The notes beneath the pieces are model-generated. The model searched no databases and had not been told where the DNA came from. It was given only the letters and a program-made list of their open reading frames with translations. The position numbers and the translations under genes are program-made. 64,000 nucleotides of DNA from Symsagittifera roscoffensis (lineage: Eukaryota > Xenacoelomorpha > Acoela > Convolutidae): assembly GCF_963678635.1 (NCBI RefSeq), contig NC_087064.1, positions 41,633,165 through 41,697,164 on the forward strand, in the 5' to 3' direction. Numbering within the stretch: position 1 is the first letter of the stretch; each line of letters begins with the position of its first letter. Below, piece after piece: positions 8,764 to 19,330 of the stretch.

Positions 8764-11065
8764 TACGGCCCCGGCAGAACCGTCTGGGGTTATCTTACTA
8801 CCAAGGTAGCAGAAATCGTTCACATTCTCGACTCCCGCCCCATTTATGTCGATTGTACCGTATTTATCAGCGGTTTTCATGAGCTTCGTTTTCTCGCAGT
8901 TTATATGAAGCCCGAGCTTTGCTGCCTCGTCTGACAGGAGAGAGGTCATCTGACTGAGGTTTTATACGAAGTCTGGAATAATGGCGATATCATCGGCGAA
9001 GGCAAAGTTTTCAATTGTATACTCTGATGGCCAGATCACAACGTGATTCCACGGTTTTGAGTATATGGTTTACCGCAAGAAGGAAAAGAACAGGTGACAG
9101 GGTCCCGTCCTGTCTTACTCCAGTGAAGACGAAGAAACTGTCACTCTCGTCGTTGTAAGCCTTGATCTTACAACTAGTGTGAAGGTACATGTTCACTATG
9201 ATATCGGTGTTTGCTGTGACATCAGCCTCTCGGAGTAGTCTCCAGAGAGCAAGCCTGTGAATACTGTCAAATGCAGCTGTTAAGTCAACGAAGCAGATGA
9301 CAGTCGCTCTTCTAAACTCGTGTCGCTGCTCAAGTATTTGATGGAGGCTATAAATCTGATCTATACAGCCTCTAGCCGCCCGAAAACCTGCCTGACTCTC
9401 TGGAGGATGATGCTCTCCAGTATTTTGAACGAAATACACAACAAGGAGATCCCCCTGTAGTTTTTGCACATTTTGACGTCGCCCTTATTGTGAAGCGGGA
9501 TCAGGTGGGAGATGCGCCACTGTTCAGGAATGGGTTCTCCAATCCAGATCTTCTCGAGAATAATCTGTATCTTCTGCGCAAAGGGAAGACCAGGGGGCTT
9601 TAAGACCCTCTGCCGGTAAGCCGTCAGGTCTACTGCTTTGTTATTTTTGATTCAATTTATAGCTGTCAAGACTTCCTGGACGGTGTGTGGTTCGTCGATG
9701 TCGTCACAGTTACCAGGTGCACTGGTGTCGATATGCACTAGCTCAGAAGGACTAGGACGATTGAGCAGCTCACTGAAGTGACGTACCCACCAGTCCATCC
9801 TATGGTTGACGTTTAGGATGGTCTCACCTTGCCCGTCTAGGATCGTCCCAGAGACTGGCTTAGACTTTTTTTGGAACTGTGGTCACGAGCCAATTGAAAG
9901 AGTTTCCTGCAAATGCCGTTGGCGGAAGCCCGCTCAAGCTGCTCAGCCAACTCATTCCAGTAGTTTTCGCGGTCCTTCTTGACGCTGCACCGAACCTTGC
10001 GTGCCAACTCTCACGCTCTGGAGCTGTCGCCACGGATGCGAACTAGACGCCGCGGAGAGAGATGTCAGAGATTCAGCAGAGAGATGTTGAGCTATTTGGG
10101 GAGTTTCTTCTTGGGTACACTCCTCAATTTCAGACCAACGGTAGCGATCACTATTGCGTGGTCTGAATCGACGAAGGTTTCCCAGAACGACCGACATTGG
10201 GAGATTGAGTTCATTCATTCAGTGCCGACGACAATATAGTCGATCTGGTTCATGGTCCGTCCGTCAGGTATCCTCTATGTTTGAAGGTGCCTGAGTTTGT
10301 GCTGAAAGATGGTGTTACACCAACGGAGATTTCTGGAGGCGGTAAAGTCGTTAAGGGGGTCGCCATTTCGACTGAATGAGTTACCAATGGCAAACCTACC
10401 GATGTTTGCGGAGTGATCTGTGGTACACATCTGAGCATTAAAATCTCCCGCAATAATGAGCACATCTCGTGAAGGGGCCTTGTCGCCGAGAGACTCTAAA
10501 CTCGAGTAGAAAGAGCGAATGTCCTCCTCAATCTGATTCTTGCTAAACGCTAGTTCACTGGCTCCCACTCCATGGCGCATTTGCTGGCTGTGGGCGATAC
10601 CCACTCCATACAGCCCAGTTTGGTTGTCGGGACCACTATTGTATAGCTTGTAGTTTAATTTGGGGAGGCTAGGATGTTAGTGGTTGTACTCTCCGATGGC
10701 TAGTCGTAGCTCCGAGAGGCAGATAGTTTCAAGCTGATACTGGCACATAATCATCGCCAGCATGGTCTGTTGTACAGGCGAGAGCAATGTGCGGACATTT
10801 AGGGACCCTACTCTGATGGGGTCAGAGCGCCCTGAGATAGGGGAGATTTCGCAGTTCCTACTTAAACGGGTAGGAGACCTGATGGGTTTCCCACTTAAGC
10901 GGGGGGAAAACCTGGCAGCATTCGGAATAGTGTTAGGAGACTTCATGGGTGTCTAGCGGCTGTAATACCTCAAGGACTCGCCAGGGCCAAGGGCCAGAGC
11001 TCCGTTGGCCCTGCACTGCTGGCCCCCATACCGCGTCGAGGAGGAGATGGATTTATGGGGTCTAA
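8764..11065 (-). pseudogene. 5' part of RTE-like non-LTR retrotransposon (endonuclease and reverse transcriptase)
   Basis: Reading down the minus strand: a GC-rich leader (about 11060-10960), then an APE-type endonuclease with RVGSLNVRTLLSPVQQTMLA (10946-10677) and LIIAGDFNAQMC (10604-10275). Reverse transcriptase blocks follow: SQAGFRAARGCIDQIYSLHQ, CFVDLTAAFDSIHR and FTGVRQDGTLSP (9469-9011), then the catalytic FADD at 8989-9000 and CEKTKLM further on. The GVRQ..LSP and FADD style suggests the RTE/BovB group. Several frame breaks between 10275 and 9469 and around 9010 show it is dead. It continues at 1537-980 beyond the BEL/Pao insertion. Confidence 0.82.
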
Positions 11066-11694
11066 CATAAATCTAACAAGGTCACGGAAAACTTGATTTA
11101 CTTCTAGTTTGGAAAATGGAGCGAAACAAAAAATTTGTGAATTGATGCAGTTTTTTTTTAATTGGTTATTTATATCAAAGTATCAATCTTAATTTTTTCA
11201 GATTTTTCACAGACCAAAATAGTAGTTTTTCACAAACCAAAATAGTAGTTTTTTTGTTTTTCACAAACTAAAATAGTAGTTTTTTCTGTTTACTTGCGTT
11301 CATTGACTTTTTTCCCAGCTGTCTGTTGGCTATGTTTATCGTGTATCGTACGCGCAGATTTCAAGACAAGTTATTTGGTTTAATGCGTAAAGACGAGAGG
11401 CAAACATATCACTTTGTCTAGAAAAATCAGGGAAAAATTTCAAAATTCTTTCTTTTGCTTCTTATGTAAAAAAAATTTTTGCTTTCCAGAAACAAATTGA
11501 GCCTAATTTTCCCAACAAATTAATAAATGGCTGGTATAAAATAGTATTAAAAATCCGCCAAGACTGACAGATATTGTTTTTCTGAAGTGCTAAGAAATTC
11601 GAAATGTTATTGCTAAAATTGAGCATTGGCTAAAAAGTCTGTGCTAAAAATAACTGCAATTGGTTTCTATTTTTTCAATTTGCTCTGTTGATAG
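11066..11694. other. Region upstream of first supported MDM1 exon
   Basis: Holds three near-copies of a ~26-bp unit ending 'aaaatagtagttttt' (about 11205-11285). It also holds a stretch at 11286-11335 ('ctgtttacttgcg' to 'gtctgttggctatgt') that recurs at 44622-44675. A 7-codon ATG exon at 11116-11136 followed by GTGAAT would join in phase to 11695, but this is only a weak candidate for the MDM1 first exon. Confidence 0.35.
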
Positions 11695-11812
11695 GGACAT
11701 TCGGAGTACCAGAGTACGTACAAGTGGAAGGACTCGCTCAAGTCAGCCTCCAATGAGCCGGCCGAAGAGCTATTAGCTCAGGAAGCGGGAAAACCCTCAT
11801 ACTACTTGGCCT
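11695..11812 (+). CDS. MDM1: MDM1 exon 1 of those found
   Basis: Acceptor TGTTGATAG, donor T|GTAAGT. Starts in phase 0 with GHSEYQSTYKWKDSLKS, the first SEY motif of the family, which in vertebrates directly follows a tiny first exon. Ends with one base of the next codon. Confidence 0.82.
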
Positions 11813-12030
11813 GTAAGTATACTTTGTCAGACCTTTGACTACCTCTGAGTCTAATGTTCATCTGGTTGGTTATAAATCTAATCGCCTTGTCAATTGTACT
11901 TGAAGTACATCCTCAATTTCGAAAACCCAGGTGGTTTGGTTTTTTGCTACTCCTGTTTTCCCTCTGATTTTCTGCTACTACTCCTTGATTGTTTTGTTTG
12001 AACAAGTAAAACGAAAAGTCTTGACTTCAG

Positions 12031-12179
12031 ACACTTTGCAAGAGCCGCCCCTGCAGCACAAGAGGAGGATCACAGACCCCTATGTGACCAATCAGCTGCT
12101 GGAGACCACCAATCCGAGAGAGATAGAGGAACTCATCAACGGCTCGCCCAATCCTGCTACTGAAGCCAGGAGACCAAAG
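12031..12179 (+). CDS. MDM1: MDM1 exon 2
   Basis: Acceptor TTGACTTCAG, donor AAAG|GTACAT. Enters in phase 1 and leaves in phase 0. Encodes TLQEPPLQHKRRITDPYV and an acidic REIEELINGS stretch; no domain recognised beyond the MDM1 context. Confidence 0.75.
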
Positions 12180-12514
12180 GTACATGTGACTTAGGGCGCC
12201 ATTAATTCAGAATCGATGCTCCAATATATTATAATTATGAGAAAGAGCGCCAGTTGTTTGTTCAAACCTTCCATTATGGGCTTGAAAACACTATTTCTTT
12301 TGAAATCGCCTGCGACGCGTAAATTTTCTTTTAATACAGTACTGCTTAAATATCAGAATTATCGATCTAAAAATTGGCATCTATTTTGAAATTAAGTTCA
12401 AACCCTCTACCTTCGTTACAGAAACATTTTTGTGTATGTCAGTGATAAGTGTTTTAAGAAATGCTTTTTGTGAAAATTTGTATAATGCCATCAAATAATG
12501 AATGTTTTCTACAG

Positions 12515-12958
12515 ACTAGTGTAAAATACTCTGAGCCTGCTGGAGCCAAGACGAAACTCATCGGCCCTGCAGCTGAAACAGCTATGTCTAAAACATATCA
12601 AGTGAAAGCTAAACAACCAGCTGTAGCCAATCCAGAAGTGTTGAAAAAGAAATCGTTGCCGTCCAAGCATGATTACAAACTGTCGCCCCCAAAAGCGCCT
12701 CGCTTTGAAAAGTCGGCTCAACCAACCGTCGACTATCCGCACGCAAATCCAGAACCCTACTTGGAAGATGCCAAAACGGAAATTGTGAAGTCAAGTTTGG
12801 AGAAAGGGTTAGACGATAGCGTCAAAGCCGAAATTAAGATGAAAACTATGGCAGCATCAGTGGTTCCCAAAGTGAAGCCTCGAGTTTCTGAGTACAGTCG
12901 CAATTTTCCTAAATGGGATAACTTCTCTCGTTCCAAGCCAACACTAGATGATTCTGAG
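12515..12958 (+). CDS. MDM1: MDM1 exon 3
   Basis: Acceptor TTTTCTACAG, donor GAG|GTAAAA, phase 0 at both ends, 148 codons. Lys/Pro/Ala-rich linker ending in the second repeat motif VSEYSRNFPKWDNFSRSKP. If the donor is skipped the frame stops a few codons later, so the exon end rests on the splice site and on the good phase with exon 4. Confidence 0.8.
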
Positions 12959-13204
12959 GTAAAACCAAGTGCTAAAATTAAAATGCGTTGATTACGAAAA
13001 CACAGTTTTGAAACGAAAAATGCATGTGAAGAACGTCAATTAATTAGTTTGCGTAGTAAAAAATTTGATAAATGAGTGTTCAAGTTTTTTGATTTTGATT
13101 AGATTGGCAAAATTTAATATTTTTTTATAGTTTTTTCTAATAGATTTTTCTATATATTTTTTTCTATTTCGCTGTGTTACTAGATTTTGGCTGTTTTGAT
13201 ACAG

Positions 13205-13366
13205 GTGGTGTTCAAGTCGCACGCTGGTATTCCGCCATATGCCAGCGACTACATTCAGAGATCCAGTTCGTACCAGAGGGAGTTCAAGGACTGGAGCAGA
13301 AGTGCCTCTCTGGCCAGGAGCAGAAGTCTCGCGGCCAGACCTCAGAGGGCCAGGGATGACATTACA
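13205..13366 (+). CDS. MDM1: MDM1 exon 4
   Basis: Acceptor TTTTGATACAG, donor ACA|GTATGT, phase 0 both ends, 54 codons. Contains SSSYQREFKDWSRSASLARS, a third SxY...F..W unit, then an Arg-rich tail. Followed by a 7.5 kb intron. Confidence 0.82.
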
Positions 13367-13855
13367 GTATGTGCCAGTGATAAGAGTAAATAGTTGGATT
13401 GATTGAGTGTTCGCTACATATTTAGACAAGCACAGTGCAATTTTTTTTGAAGCAAATATTTTCCTCTGCTTGACTTACTGGTCCGCACATTCGATTGCAA
13501 CTGGAGAGTTGAGGTTGCTGGATTTCAATTAGAATGCAACACAAGCTATATCTGCTTATTTTTAGTGCATTTTTTTCTGCAAATCTATTTTACGCTAGCC
13601 AAATGTTTTTGGCAATGGGAGGTTTATAGTGAAAAAAAACGTAGTGAAAAAAAAAGGTGTTTCGTAGTTATCAAAGATACATGCTCGATTCCTGACGACG
13701 GCGTATATGATAATTTTTAAGTTATTCCTTTTCTTTTGGTGGGTTATTTTTGCACTCTGATTCTGCTTAGCTTATTCTCAAGAGCAACTGATTTGAAACA
13801 GTGAATTTAATTTTCTGTTCTACAGCTAAAAGGAAATACTTAGTATATAAGTGTG

Positions 13856-15633
13856 GTGCTTTTTTACTCGCCTGTTTCGCTCATCTGCTTGGATAATTCC
13901 TGCGTCGTTGTCATCTAAAAGAGCCAAGCCTACTAGAAAACTAAAATTAGTTAGGAAATCCAATGCCTTCTCAGGTAAGGATTTGAAAACTCTATTGCGC
14001 AATTCAGTCTTTTTCTCGTTTTCGGTCGGGCCCTGCGTACTGATTTGCAATTGCCGCAAAGCTTGTTTGAGATCATTTCGCGCAGCTTCAGCAAGATTTG
14101 AAAAGAATTTGATTTTTTTTAAAATTGTAACATAGCTACTCTTTCCCTTTTTCGGCCTGGCTGGCGTTTTTGTTTGGTTCATACGAAATTTTATCGAAAA
14201 GTAAAAGAAACTTCGGAGTCGAAACTAATTTCGCTGTAACAATTGCTGTTCATTTGTTCTGTAGGATTTTGATCTATTTGAAGGTTAATGCACTAAATAA
14301 TTGAAAACTGTCGTTCTAAAACGACCGATGCCTTAAGAGGCAATCATTTTTATTTCGAGAATAGGCAGACTAGTTTGAATTTTGCGCGCTTTAGGTCTGC
14401 TTACTGTGCTAAAGAGATACTATCAGTAATGACGATAAAGGTTACAGAGGACTGTAACTTTGATAAGCCGAAGTTGTGGGCCTCAAGTTTAACGACAACT
14501 TAGGACCAGATAAAACAGCAACAACACAATTGACTTCTTTGAGTTTTTTAACAGGAAAAGAGGCTTAGGTTGTGGGCATTCTATTCACAGTAAGTTTTGA
14601 CCAAATGAGACCGCAGTGCCACCCTTAGCTCTTTCAGTTAATTTGTCGCAGTGGAATTAGTCATGTGAATTTGTCAAAAACGCATCAAATTTTGTGAACC
14701 TTCTCTTTATTTTGCTAACGTTTTTTGGTATTGTCAGATAATTATGATTGCTTCAATCGCCAGAGTATTCATATTGAAGTTTGAAATACCAATTGCCTAA
14801 GTTTAAACCGCATGCTAGTCCGTTAGTGGGATCGGAATTATACTATTTGCTGAGTTTTTACCGCTTGTTTTTTGAAAATTGATGGTTTGATTCTTTCACA
14901 AGTGAACTGTTGAGTTGAAGAAGCCAAAGAAACATTAGGGAAGTTTTGATACTTTTCCCCAGCCAGTTTATCAGATGAGCAGTACAAAGCTATTCATAAT
15001 ATTTAAATGACGTTAAGACAAGCCTTAGTAGAAAAGGTGAATCATGCTACTGTTATACTCTGTCGAGGTAGAAGAGTTATCTGGTACAACCTTTCGTGAG
15101 ATGAGTTTCGCTACTGCATAAATTCCAAAGCAACAAACTTGTTTTTAACCAGCCAGCCCAGCTCTTTTGGACAGTCTCAGGTCGTTCCTGATCAGAGAGT
15201 TGTTTTGGTTCTTGGTCTTTAGATTCAGAAATATCTTCATGATCATCTTGGTAGTATTCATTAAAATATGATCCGCCTGGTGACCGAGTTTCGATTGATC
15301 GTTTTCTTCCTCAGCATCATTTTAATTTTCTCCAATTCTGCGATGCTGGTGTCGAGATTATATCTATCGTTTTGTTTTGCGTCGAAGTTTTGACTGCTCT
15401 CTCCGTGGCCAGCTTATGTCGAATTTGCAGAGAGATGCCACATTTCGCCCTTGCAACTGCTAGCACTTTTTTTTGAATGGCGGAGATTGCACAAATCGTC
15501 TTCTCGTCTTTTGCAATTCTGTCAACTTGAATTCATCTGCAAATAATTGAGCAGAGGCCTTCAACTGTAATGTTTTTGTGTTCTCGGATAAAAATCTTTT
15601 TTGTACTTTTAGGGCATTCCACCAATGACTTGC
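13856..15633 (-). repeat. Tandem repeat unit A with decayed gag-like coding
   Basis: The minus frame 14182-13826 begins MNQTKTPARPKKGKSS and contains KFFSNLAEAARNDLKQALRQL, then LTNFSFLVGLALLDDNDAG and ADERNRRVKK. The same order recurs in units B and C. The part near 15633-15170 (read downwards) continues the coding of unit B, with CSIICR and RIAKDEKTICAIS-like text and an acidic tail. It looks like the N-terminal or gag part of a retroelement. I do not recognise the family. Confidence 0.5.
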
Positions 15634-17012
15634 TCTTTTACTCGCCTGTTCCGCTCATCTGCTCGGTTAATTCCTGCGTTGTTGTCATCTTAAAGAGCCA
15701 AGCTTGCTAGGTAATTCAATTCAGTTAGGAAATCCAATGCCTTCTCAGTTTAGGATTTAAAACTTCTATTGCGCAATTCAGTTTTTTTCTCGGATTCGGT
15801 CGTGCTCTGCGTACTGATTTTGCAATTGCTCCGAAGCCTGTTCGAGATCATTTTGCGCAACTTCATCAATGTTTGAACAGAAGTTTTGAACAGATTTTGA
15901 CTAATTAAATGGTTAGATAGTCAGCTACTCTTTGTCAGTCTGGCTTGCGTTTTTGTCTGGTTCATACAAAACTTCTCATTTGTTCTGTAGGATTTTGATC
16001 TATTTGAAGGTTAATGCACTAGATAATCGAAAACTGACGTTTTAAAACGACCGATGCCTCAAGAGGCAATTATTTTTAAGAATAGGCAGACTAATTTGAA
16101 TTTTGCGTTGACGGTCTACTTACTGTGCTAAAGAGATGCTATCAGTATTGACGATAAAGGTTACAGATGACTGTAACTTTGATAAGCCGAAGTTGTGGGC
16201 CTTCAGTTTAACGACAACTTAGGACCGGGTGAAACAGCAACAACACAATTGACTTCTTTTGAGTTTTTATAACAGGAAAAGAGGCTGAGTTGTGGGCATT
16301 CTATTCAAAGGTAATTTTTGACCAAATGAAACCGCAGTAACACAATTAGCTTTTTCAGCAATGTTTAAAGGTTTTCGTAATAATTTAATGGCGATAAGTT
16401 AAGCTTTAGTAGAAAATAAGTATCGTGCTTCTGTTATTCCCTCAGTTTAGGTAGAAAATATATCTTGTACAAATTTTAGCGAGATGAGTTTCGCTACTGC
16501 ATATTTTGCAAAACAACGGACTTCTATTCAACCAGCCAGCCCAGCTATTTTGGACCGTGTCAGCTCGTTCCTGATCGGAGAACTGATTGGATTCTGGTCT
16601 TCAGATTCAGAAATATCTTACTGATTATCTTGACAGTAGTCTGTATAATAATAATCCGCCTGCTGATCGATTTTTGACGGATCGCTTTCGTCCTCATCAT
16701 CAGTGTGATACTCTCAAATTCTGCGATGCTGGTATCGAGTTTTTATCTATTGTTTGAATATGCGTCGAAGTTTTAACTGCTTTCTGCGTAACAATTATGT
16801 GATGAATTTGCAGAGATATGCCAAATTTTCTTGTCTTCCTTGCTTCGGCTAGCCTTAATTTGAATTACGGAGGTTGCACAGTTTATCTTCTCGTCATTTG
16901 CGATTCTGTTGGATTCGTTTGCAAATAATTGAGCAGAGGTCTTGAATTTTAACATGTTGGTTTTCTTGAAGCAAACTTTTCTTGTTTTTGTTGGGAATTC
17001 CGCCAGTGAGTT
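15634..17012 (-). repeat. Tandem repeat unit B
   Basis: 1379 bp, aligned by eye with unit A over most of its length (for example the shared 'gataagccgaagttgtgggcc' region, here at about 16176-16200 and in A at about 14461-14485). Coding is more decayed than in A, with several stops. Shorter than A by about 400 bp, the missing part lying between about 14640 and 15000 of A. Confidence 0.6.
16773..16955 (-). pseudogene. Fragment of gag-like coding at the B/C junction
   Basis: 60-residue open stretch containing SAQLFANESNRIANDEKINC, corresponding to the region following ADERNRRVKE in the repeat family. Upstream in minus orientation it connects to unit C and downstream it is broken. Confidence 0.4.
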
Positions 17013-17527
17013 ACTCTTTTACTCGCCTGTTTCGCTCATCTGCTCGGATTTTTCCTGCGTTGCTGTCATCTAAAGTAGCCAAGCTTGCTAGACGATTCAA
17101 ATTAGTTAGGAAATGCAATACCTCCTCATTTGAGGATTTGATAATTCTTTTGCGCATTTCAAAGTCATTTTCTCGGATTCAGTCGGGCTTTGCGTACCGA
17201 TTGTGCAATTGCTCCAAAGCTTGTTCGAGATCATTTCGCGCAGCTTCATCTAGATGAAAAAACACTCAACTTCATTTCAAATATTGATGAAGCTGCGCGA
17301 AATGATCTCGAACAAGCTTTGGAGCAATTGCACAATCGGTACGCAAAGCCCGACTGAATCCGAGAAAATGACTTTGAAATGCGCAAAAGAATTATCAAAT
17401 CCTCAAATGAGGAGGTATTGCATTTCCTAACTAATTTGAATCGTCTAGCAAGCTTGGCTACTTTAGATGACAGCAACGCAGGAAAAATCCGAGCAGATGA
17501 GCGAAACAGGCGAGTAAAAGAGTAACT
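17009..17527. repeat. Perfect inverted repeat (242-bp arms, 35-bp loop)
   Basis: Left arm 17009-17250 and right arm 17286-17527 are exact reverse complements as far as I can read them. The arms are the start of repeat unit C, so the gag-like frame ARNDLEQALEQLHNRY can be read on both strands. The absence of differences points to a recent event. Confidence 0.9.
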
Positions 17528-17542
17528 TACTGCGCATCCGCA

Positions 17543-17647
17543 ACAACATCCGCAAGCTTAATATTTACATCTTCATCTAGATGAAAAAACACTCAACTTC
17601 ATTTCAAATATTGATGAAGATGTAAATATTAAGCTTGCGGATGTTGT
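17543..17647. repeat. Second hairpin (35-bp arms) with the same 35-bp loop
   Basis: Arms 17543-17577 and 17613-17647; loop 17578-17612 is identical to loop 17251-17285 of the larger fold-back, including the flanking CTTCATC and GATGAAG. It lies 16 bp after the first fold-back. Confidence 0.88.
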
Positions 17648-18988
17648 GCTTCTGGTATGCGGAACACAGTGATGCCAGCTCGTAAAGTTCCTTGGAACTT
17701 TAACCAATCTTCTTTTTTTCTCCAGTAAACGCTAAGCTAGAATCACAAGGTGAGGTGGTGCTGCCATAAAAAACCGTCGATAACAGCTATAGAGAGTATT
17801 CCAGGTTGCAGTCAAGTTGTTTGTCTCTTTTTTTGATGGTGGAGCAGTTATGAGATTATTAAAGGTCTTCAAAGAGGGAATGTTTTCAATTTTGATTGTA
17901 ATTGAAATTTGATGTTGGGTTTTGTTGTGAAGTTTGAAATTTTTAATTGTAGAGGGATATTTTTTTTGAAGTCCAAATGTAAATCTTCAAATTTATAAAA
18001 CTCAAAAACCAAAACGAATATCATTCTAGCAATATAAAGGCTGGTAGCAACTCAGAAGAGTAGTCGGTTGCAATTTTTTGCTTGAAAGCTGTTCTACAAG
18101 TTGTGTGATAATTTCAAGCTGCCTTAGCGATAACATTTAAGATAGGTAGTAATTTGCAGAAAAACGCCACCATCTCAGTCATAATTTGATAACTCTTTTG
18201 ATTTTATTTAACTTTTTTGATGGGTAATATTTGCGCTCTGGTTCTGCTTTTACTCATTCTCAAGAGCAATTGATTTGAAACCGTGAATTTATTGTTCTGT
18301 TCTACAGCTAAATTTCTGTAATTACTTTAAATTGCAGTAGAAAAAAAAGGATTTATATCATTTAGTATCATATCTAAGTTATTGTGAGCCACGGAAACAT
18401 TCAGACAACGGAAAAAATTAGAACTGTTGATTTGGACACTGACAATTGTATTATGATTTTATGAATACGAATCAACAATGAGAGGGATTTAGTTTGATTA
18501 ACTCTTTCGATGACCTACGATTGTTTTTTGAGTTTCTTGATTTTGCATGAAAGAAAACCCATTCCTAAGGTTATTTGTCCTACCCTCAGGACAAAAAAAT
18601 ATACAATACGCATTCATTAAAAGCATTCAACTTCCTTTTGTAGTCTCTGACCTTTAATCTATCGTTTTTAAAGGTATTGTAGGTATCGTTTAAAGGTATC
18701 GTTTATAGATTAAAGGTTTTTAAATTGTTGTCGGATTTTTCGAATTGTCGGAACTTTTTCATATATTTTCATCGGACAATGCAAAAATGAGCACAAAAGT
18801 GTAGTCGGCAATTTTCTTACTCTTTTGGATACTTGTTATTGCTTTTTGAAGTTTTGCGGTGTTTTTATTGAATACAGACGGTAGTGCCGGAGGAACTTTG
18901 GATTCAAGTGTTATCATGTAACACTAATAAATGGTCCATTTGGGTGAATAATTTAATATCAGCGGGCCTAGGGCAACATACCGACAAG

Positions 18989-19330
18989 CAGGGCGGATTT
19001 TTTCGGAGGGACGCCCCCTCGTCCCTCAGGTATTCGGCCCCCTGCCGACTCAAAGTGTCCCCTTTTGGTATTTTTAAGCTGACCGACCCTAAAATTTGTC
19101 TAAAGGCGCCTTTGGCGCCAATATAATTTAATTTTGAGGGTGAGCGCGCGCCAAAAGTTTTGAGGGGGAGCGCGCGCCAAAAAAACGCGTTTTTCACAAA
19201 ATGCCCAAAAACGGCTTTTCTACCTGTTTTTTCAAAAGTTTGGCTAATTATTTTTTGTCTAAATAGCGTCTGCTAGTGTTCTGTGATTGCTTGGAAATAC
19301 AATTTGGTCGAGCTAAAAAGAGTCGATAAT
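18989..19330. repeat. hAT-like non-autonomous repeat, copy 1
   Basis: Begins CAGGGCGGATTTTTTCGGAGG and contains GGCGCCTTTGGCGCC and GAGCGCGCGCCAAAA. It shares this layout with 45407-45740. The CAGGGGCGGATTTAGG-type end of the second copy is typical of hAT terminal repeats. I could not find the opposite end or an 8-bp duplication. Confidence 0.5.

Noticed and set aside
11116-11136. Seven-codon first exon of MDM1
   Set aside because: Phase and donor are compatible but such short matches are expected by chance; kept only as a weak candidate.
12509-12794. Minus-strand ORFs across MDM1 exon 3
   Set aside because: Shadows of the coding exon; no recognisable features.
16982-17476. Two near-identical ORFs on opposite strands
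   Set aside because: Both are the non-coding sense of the 242-bp inverted repeat; the gag-like frame is the other one.
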